Shown piece after piece: positions 60,153 to 64,000 of a stretch of 64,000 nt of DNA. The notes below the pieces were generated by a model. That model saw nothing but the letters and a program-made list of their open reading frames with translations. It was not told where the DNA came from and did no database searches. The DNA comes from Bacteroidales bacterium (GTDB taxonomy: Bacteria > Bacteroidota > Bacteroidia > Bacteroidales > Muribaculaceae): the NCBI GenBank assembly GCA_900770215.1, contig CAAGJW010000088.1, positions 22,978 through 86,977 on the forward strand. Reading direction: 5' to 3'. The position numbers were made by a program, and so were the translations under genes. Position 1 is the first letter of the stretch. Each line of letters opens with the position of its first letter.

Positions 60153-61598
60153 TCACTTGGCGTCGAGCAGGAGTTGCACCTTGCCGTCGTCGATAAGTTT
60201 TAAAATGAGCTCGCCGAAGAGCGTGTTTTGCCATGCAAACCACGGGCGGGTATAGCGTGAGGCGTCGTCCTTGTTGAACGACTCGTGCATGAAGCCCGTG
60301 CCAGCATCGGTGTGAAGCAGCATCGAGATGCACTGGCTTATCTCGCTGTCGCTGGTCGACGTGAAAGCACGCATCATGATGCTCATGGGCCATATCATGT
60401 CACGACCCACGTGCGGGCCGCCTATACCCTCGCCCGCCTTGCCCTTGAAGAAGCAAGGGTTGTCGGGGCTGAGCACGAAGCGGCGGGTGTTCTGATACAC
60501 CGGGTCGCTGGCAGGCACGTCGCCCAGATAGGCCATAGCCAGCAAGCTGGGCACGTTGGCATCGTCCATGAGCATGCGACTGCCATAGCCGTCGACCTCA
60601 TAGGCATAAATCTTGCCATACTTGGGGTGATCGACCACAGCATAGTGCTGCAAGGCTGCAGCGACCTCGTCGGCCAGGCTGGTACACTGGCCGGCCAGGG
60701 CGGCATTGTGGTTGACCTCGTCGAGAATGGTTGCCGCCTTGCGCAACGACGACACTGCCATGAAATTGGCCGGCACCAGGAAGGGCAGGATCGTGGCGTC
60801 GTCGGAGGGGCGGAACTCTGAGCAAATGAGCCCCACCGGCTTTACGGGCGCGCCATAGCCGCCCCAACTCTGGGAGTCGAAGGGTGTGTCGCACCTACGA
60901 GTGAAATAGTAAGGGCCAAGGCCCTCTTTGCGCTGCTGCTGCTTGAAAACTGCAAGCACATTGCCTATGGCCTTGAGCCACGTGGCGCCAAAGATGCTGT
61001 CGTCGCCAGTTTCTTTCCAGTAGGCATAGGCTAACCTAATGGGGTAACAGTCGCTGTCGATTTCATACTTGCGCTCGTGCAGCTCGGGCTTCATGTGGGT
61101 GTTGTCGCTGGCCCACTGGCTGCCTGTGGGACCGAAATTGAAGGCATTGGCATAGGGGTCAATATTCAAGCACTTGAATTGGCGCAGTATCACGCCGCGA
61201 ATGAGACGCTTGAGTTTGGGGTCCTGATTGACGAAGCGCAGATAGGGCCACACCTGAGCCCCCGAGTCGCGTAGCCACATGGCATGGATGTCGCCCGTGT
61301 AGACAAAGGTGTCGTCGTCACCGTCGACAATGCCATAGTGCACAGTTGTATCGAGCGTGTTGGAGAAACAGTTGCCAAACATCCAGGCCAGTTTGGGATT
61401 GGACTTGAGCAGTTGCTGCACCTCGGCAATTTTTTTCTCAATGGCTGGCGAGCTGAAGAGCCGATCGCCAGGTGCCGGGCGCTTCGACACATAGGCCGCG
61501 GCATTGTCGGGGACCACAGTGGTGTAGCGCTTGTCGACGGCCCCAGCTGGCAGCCACAGCACAGCAGCCAGCGCAAAGGTGATGAGTGTTTTCTTCAT
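60153..61598 (-). CDS. Exported GH125 exo-alpha-1,6-mannosidase
   Basis: 481 residues with signal peptide (residues 1-20). Catalytic acid Asp in GDIHAMWLRDSGAQVWPY, conserved FNFGPTGSQWASDNTHM and KYEIDSDCYPIRLAYAYWK, GGPHVGRDMIWPM, and the base Glu in GTGFMHESFNKDD. GH125 removes alpha-1,6-linked mannose without a metal. Its ATG shares one base with the stop of the GH92 gene (TAATG), and the two enzymes together can trim mannan or N-glycans. Confidence 0.93.
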   Translation of the reverse strand: MKKTLITFALAAVLWLPAGAVDKRYTTVVPDNAAAYVSKRPAPGDRLFSSPAIEKKIAEVQQLLKSNPKLAWMFGNCFSNTLDTTVHYGIVDGDDDTFVYTGDIHAMWLRDSGAQVWPYLRFVNQDPKLKRLIRGVILRQFKCLNIDPYANAFNFGPTGSQWASDNTHMKPELHERKYEIDSDCYPIRLAYAYWKETGDDSIFGATWLKAIGNVLAVFKQQQRKEGLGPYYFTRRCDTPFDSQSWGGYGAPVKPVGLICSEFRPSDDATILPFLVPANFMAVSSLRKAATILDEVNHNAALAGQCTSLADEVAAALQHYAVVDHPKYGKIYAYEVDGYGSRMLMDDANVPSLLAMAYLGDVPASDPVYQNTRRFVLSPDNPCFFKGKAGEGIGGPHVGRDMIWPMSIMMRAFTSTSDSEISQCISMLLHTDAGTGFMHESFNKDDASRYTRPWFAWQNTLFGELILKLIDDGKVQLLLDAK

Positions 61599-63802
61599 TA
61601 TGGTCGTGAGTTTTTGCTGGTTCCAAACTTCGACGGCCGCGGCCCCATGACAAACTCCAAGGTGCCGCCCTTGGAAATATCGTTGAAGGTGATATAGGAC
61701 TTGTCGTATTTCTTGCCGTTGAGTTTCACACTTTGAATATAGATGTTGCGCTTGCTATTGTTAACGGCCGATATGGTGAACTGCCGGCCGTGCCTTACCG
61801 TGAGTGTGGCCGAGTCGAGCACTGGAGAGCCAAACACATACTTGCCGCCAGCGGGCTCCACCTGATACAGGCCCATGGCCGAGAGGATGTACCAGGCCGA
61901 CATCTGGCCCACGTCTTCGTTGCCACACAAGCCGTCGTTGATATCATCCTTGTACATTTCGCTCATGACCTTGCGCAACAGGGGAGCAGCTTTGTAGGGC
62001 TGTCCCACGTAGTTGTACAAGTAGATGATGTGATGCGAAGGCTCATTGCCATGAGCATACTGACCGATAAGTCCCGTTACATCGGGTATCTCGCTCTTGA
62101 TATCGCTCTCGGCAACAAATAGCGAGTCGAGCTTGGCTGTGAAGGCCTTCTCGCTGGGGAAGAGGCTCACGAGGCCGTGCACATCGTGGGGCACCAGCCA
62201 AATGTATTGCCAGGCATTGCCCTCGGTGTAGTCCTTGTCGCGTTCGGGAATGGCAAAGGCGTTGAACGGGGTGCGGAACTTGCCATCGGCACCTATTGCT
62301 CTCATGAAGCCCGTGGAGCGGTCGAAATACTTAAAGTAGCTGCGGCTGCGCTTGAAGAAATAGTTGTAGTCGCTCGTCTTGCCCAGCATTTTGGCCACAC
62401 TGGCCACGGCATCGTCGTCGATACAGTATTCCAGCGCCTTGGCCACAGTCTCGCTCTCGCCAGCCTTGTCGTAGGGGATGTAGCCATATTGCTTGAGCAA
62501 TGGCAGCAATCGGTCACCGTAGAGCATCGACTGCCTCATGGCCTCATAGGCAGCCTCCTTGTCGTCGACAAAGCCCTTGAGCACGAGGTCGGCCAGCACA
62601 GGCACAGCCGAGCTGCCCACCATGCAGTTGGTCTCGCAGCCCAGCAGGTGCCAAATGGGGAGCTTGCCCTGCTCGCGATAGATGTTGACAAAGGTGTGAG
62701 CCATGTCGCTCAGCTTGTCGGTATGGATAAGGGTCATGAGCGGGTGCTGCGCGCGATAGGTGTCCCACAGCGAGAATGTGCCGTAGTTCACCGTCGATGC
62801 GTGATGCACGCAGGCATCGGCTCCGCGATAGTCGCCGTTAACATCGCTGAATATCGATGGGGCCACCATGCTGTGATACATGGCAGTGTAGAAAATGCGC
62901 ATCACCGTGGGGTCGGACGACACGGCCTTGACCCGCCCCAGCTCCTTGTTCCACTTGGCATCGGCCTGGGCGGCCACCTCGTCGAGATTCCAGCCAGGTA
63001 TCTCGGCACGGGCATTGTCGCGGGCATTGTCGCAGCTCACGCCCGAGAGGCCCACTTTCACAATCAAGGGCTGCGAGGGGTCGGCGAGTTTGACAATGGC
63101 GATGCCCTTCTGGGGCTGGCTCACGACAGTGACGGGCTGAGAGAGCTCCATGTCGAAGAACATGTAGCGGCGAGCGCCGAAGCCGCTCATGTAGCGAAAA
63201 CCCTGCAGGTGCCGAGTCTCGGTTTCACCCTTGCCCAGAATGGGCAGGAAGTCGCAATCATGCACAGTCTCGTAGCCGCCTATGCCGTTGCGCGTGTCGA
63301 TGAGCAGATAGGCCTCGCCAGTGCCAGGAGCAAAGGTGTAGCGGTGTATGCCCGTGCGCTCGCTGGCCGAGAGCTCCACTTTCACATGGGGATTGCGCAA
63401 TTGCACGCTATAGTATCCAGGCTTCACTGTTTCGTCGGCATGGCTGAAGCGCACCGAGCGCAGAGCCGTGTCGGGGGCAAGCATGGGCATGAGCGTAACG
63501 TCGCACAAATCGGTACACCCTGTACCACTCAGGTGGGTGTGGCTGAAGCCTATGAGGTGGTCGTCGCTATAGTGGTAGCCCGAGCACCAGTCCCAGCCCT
63601 TGCTGAACTCGGTGGGGCCGAGCTGAACCAGGCCAAAGGGCACATTGGCACCCACAAACACGTGTCCGTGGCCGCCCGCCCCTATCATGGGATTGACATA
63701 CTGTGTAAAATTCTCACTTGCAGCACTAGCCCCTGCGGCCAATGCGAGCACCACAAGCACACTGCTCAGTGCATTGATTACCGGTCGAATGTAATTGTGC
63801 AT
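61598..63802 (-). CDS. Exported GH92 alpha-1,2-mannosidase-type enzyme
   Basis: 734 residues with a signal peptide (residues 1-29). GH92 blocks: YVNPMIGAGGHGHVFVGANV, GFSHTHLSGTGCTDL, YGTFSLWDTYRAQHPL, GCETNCMVGSS, and the C-terminal GNEDVGQMSAWYILSAMGLY with the Ca2+/acid-base region. These enzymes cut alpha-linked mannose using calcium; the usual specificity is alpha-1,2, but alpha-1,3 and alpha-1,4 occur. A TATCTTTA box (one mismatch from TAnnTTTG) lies at 63831-63838 on the minus strand. Confidence 0.93.
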   Translation of the reverse strand: MHNYIRPVINALSSVLVVLALAAGASAASENFTQYVNPMIGAGGHGHVFVGANVPFGLVQLGPTEFSKGWDWCSGYHYSDDHLIGFSHTHLSGTGCTDLCDVTLMPMLAPDTALRSVRFSHADETVKPGYYSVQLRNPHVKVELSASERTGIHRYTFAPGTGEAYLLIDTRNGIGGYETVHDCDFLPILGKGETETRHLQGFRYMSGFGARRYMFFDMELSQPVTVVSQPQKGIAIVKLADPSQPLIVKVGLSGVSCDNARDNARAEIPGWNLDEVAAQADAKWNKELGRVKAVSSDPTVMRIFYTAMYHSMVAPSIFSDVNGDYRGADACVHHASTVNYGTFSLWDTYRAQHPLMTLIHTDKLSDMAHTFVNIYREQGKLPIWHLLGCETNCMVGSSAVPVLADLVLKGFVDDKEAAYEAMRQSMLYGDRLLPLLKQYGYIPYDKAGESETVAKALEYCIDDDAVASVAKMLGKTSDYNYFFKRSRSYFKYFDRSTGFMRAIGADGKFRTPFNAFAIPERDKDYTEGNAWQYIWLVPHDVHGLVSLFPSEKAFTAKLDSLFVAESDIKSEIPDVTGLIGQYAHGNEPSHHIIYLYNYVGQPYKAAPLLRKVMSEMYKDDINDGLCGNEDVGQMSAWYILSAMGLYQVEPAGGKYVFGSPVLDSATLTVRHGRQFTISAVNNSKRNIYIQSVKLNGKKYDKSYITFNDISKGGTLEFVMGPRPSKFGTSKNSRP

Positions 63803-63921
63803 TTATTTAGTAATTGAAGGTTCTTGTGTGTAAAGATAGTGATTTTACACAACTTCTAAAAGGAAAGCACCCAAAATCAAGGTAACCATCCGAAATGAGC
63901 CGTCTTGCTGATGTGCAAAAA

Positions 63922-63949
63922 AAATCTCGCGGGATTACTCGCGAGATTT
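63922..63949 (-). terminator. Rho-independent terminator overlapping a stop codon
   Basis: A perfect 10-base stem AAATCTCGCG/CGCGAGATTT (63922-63931 with 63940-63949) with an 8-base loop, ending in a run of T on the minus strand. The stop codon of the partial gene (63937-63935) lies in the loop. Confidence 0.85.
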
Positions 63950-64000
63950 CTTGTAGTAGTATGGGAGCAGGTTCTTGATTTGTTCGGGCGGTGTGTCGTC
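63935..64000 (-). CDS. 3' end of an unidentified protein-coding gene
   Basis: Only 21 residues are visible (DDTPPEQIKNLLPYYYKKSR, then E) before a TAA at 63937-63935. The frame is supported by the terminator placed exactly over the stop. The product cannot be named from this fragment. Confidence 0.55.
   Translation of the reverse strand, partial: DDTPPEQIKNLLPYYYKKSRE

Noticed and set aside
1..64000. tRNA, rRNA, CRISPR array, insertion sequence or phage gene
   Set aside because: By eye no cloverleaf-like sequence, direct-repeat array, transposase or integrase motif was found. A tRNA or covariance-model scan would be decisive; I could not run one.

Overview
The window looks like chromosomal DNA of a Gram-negative gut Bacteroidales, most like a GC-rich Muribaculaceae or Prevotellaceae member. 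The genus cannot be fixed from sequence alone. The evidence is the KdsA gene and a WaaP-like LPS kinase, several TAnnTTTG promoter boxes, a general lack of Shine-Dalgarno sequences, C-terminal tails resembling type IX secretion (T9SS) sorting domains, and Bacteroidetes families such as DUF5106, DUF4922 and DUF5009. No rRNA, tRNA, CRISPR, insertion sequence or phage gene was seen.

Layout. 1-8060 holds a cut ketoacyl synthase with an acyltransferase, an ArgE-like deacetylase, a MATE exporter, an S41 protease and a small AT-rich patch with a broken gene. 8467-17259 is a plus-strand run: DUF5106, DoxX, MnmA, a DUF151 protein, a nucleoside permease, RsmE, KdsA, a TPR protein and a NodB-like protein. 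17304-19666 is a two-gene surface-protein operon.

The main feature is 20027-49934, all on the minus strand and devoted to peptidoglycan. A 12-gene run (37938 down to 20027) encodes a large amidase, two glycosyltransferases, a DUF4922 protein, a SpoIID/LytB protein, AmpG, NamZ, a FAD/Fe-S D-lactate-type dehydrogenase, MurT, MurK, MurQ and an SGNH hydrolase. Read as a pathway: amidases remove stem peptides, NamZ releases MurNAc, MurT and AmpG import products, MurK phosphorylates MurNAc, MurQ splits MurNAc-6-P into GlcNAc-6-P and D-lactate, and the dehydrogenase could oxidise the D-lactate. The core resembles the MurNAc salvage locus known from Tannerella forsythia. Upstream of it lie a second large amidase, a second sugar kinase with an altered nucleotide loop, and three tandem beta-propeller plus amidase gene pairs (49934 down to 42402). 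The last amidase carries a T9SS-like tail.

Upstream of that array are an AmmeMemoRadiSam pair (a MEMO-AMMECR1 fusion with a signal-like N-terminus and its radical SAM partner), then Map, DnaB, a GH3 glucosidase, EF-P divergent from ribosomal protein L34, a WaaP-like kinase and a GH92-GH125 mannosidase operon. The strongest candidates for undescribed biology are the propeller-amidase array, the MurT with a Sel1-repeat insertion, the D-lactate dehydrogenase inside the MurQ operon, and the DUF4922/double-glycosyltransferase module.
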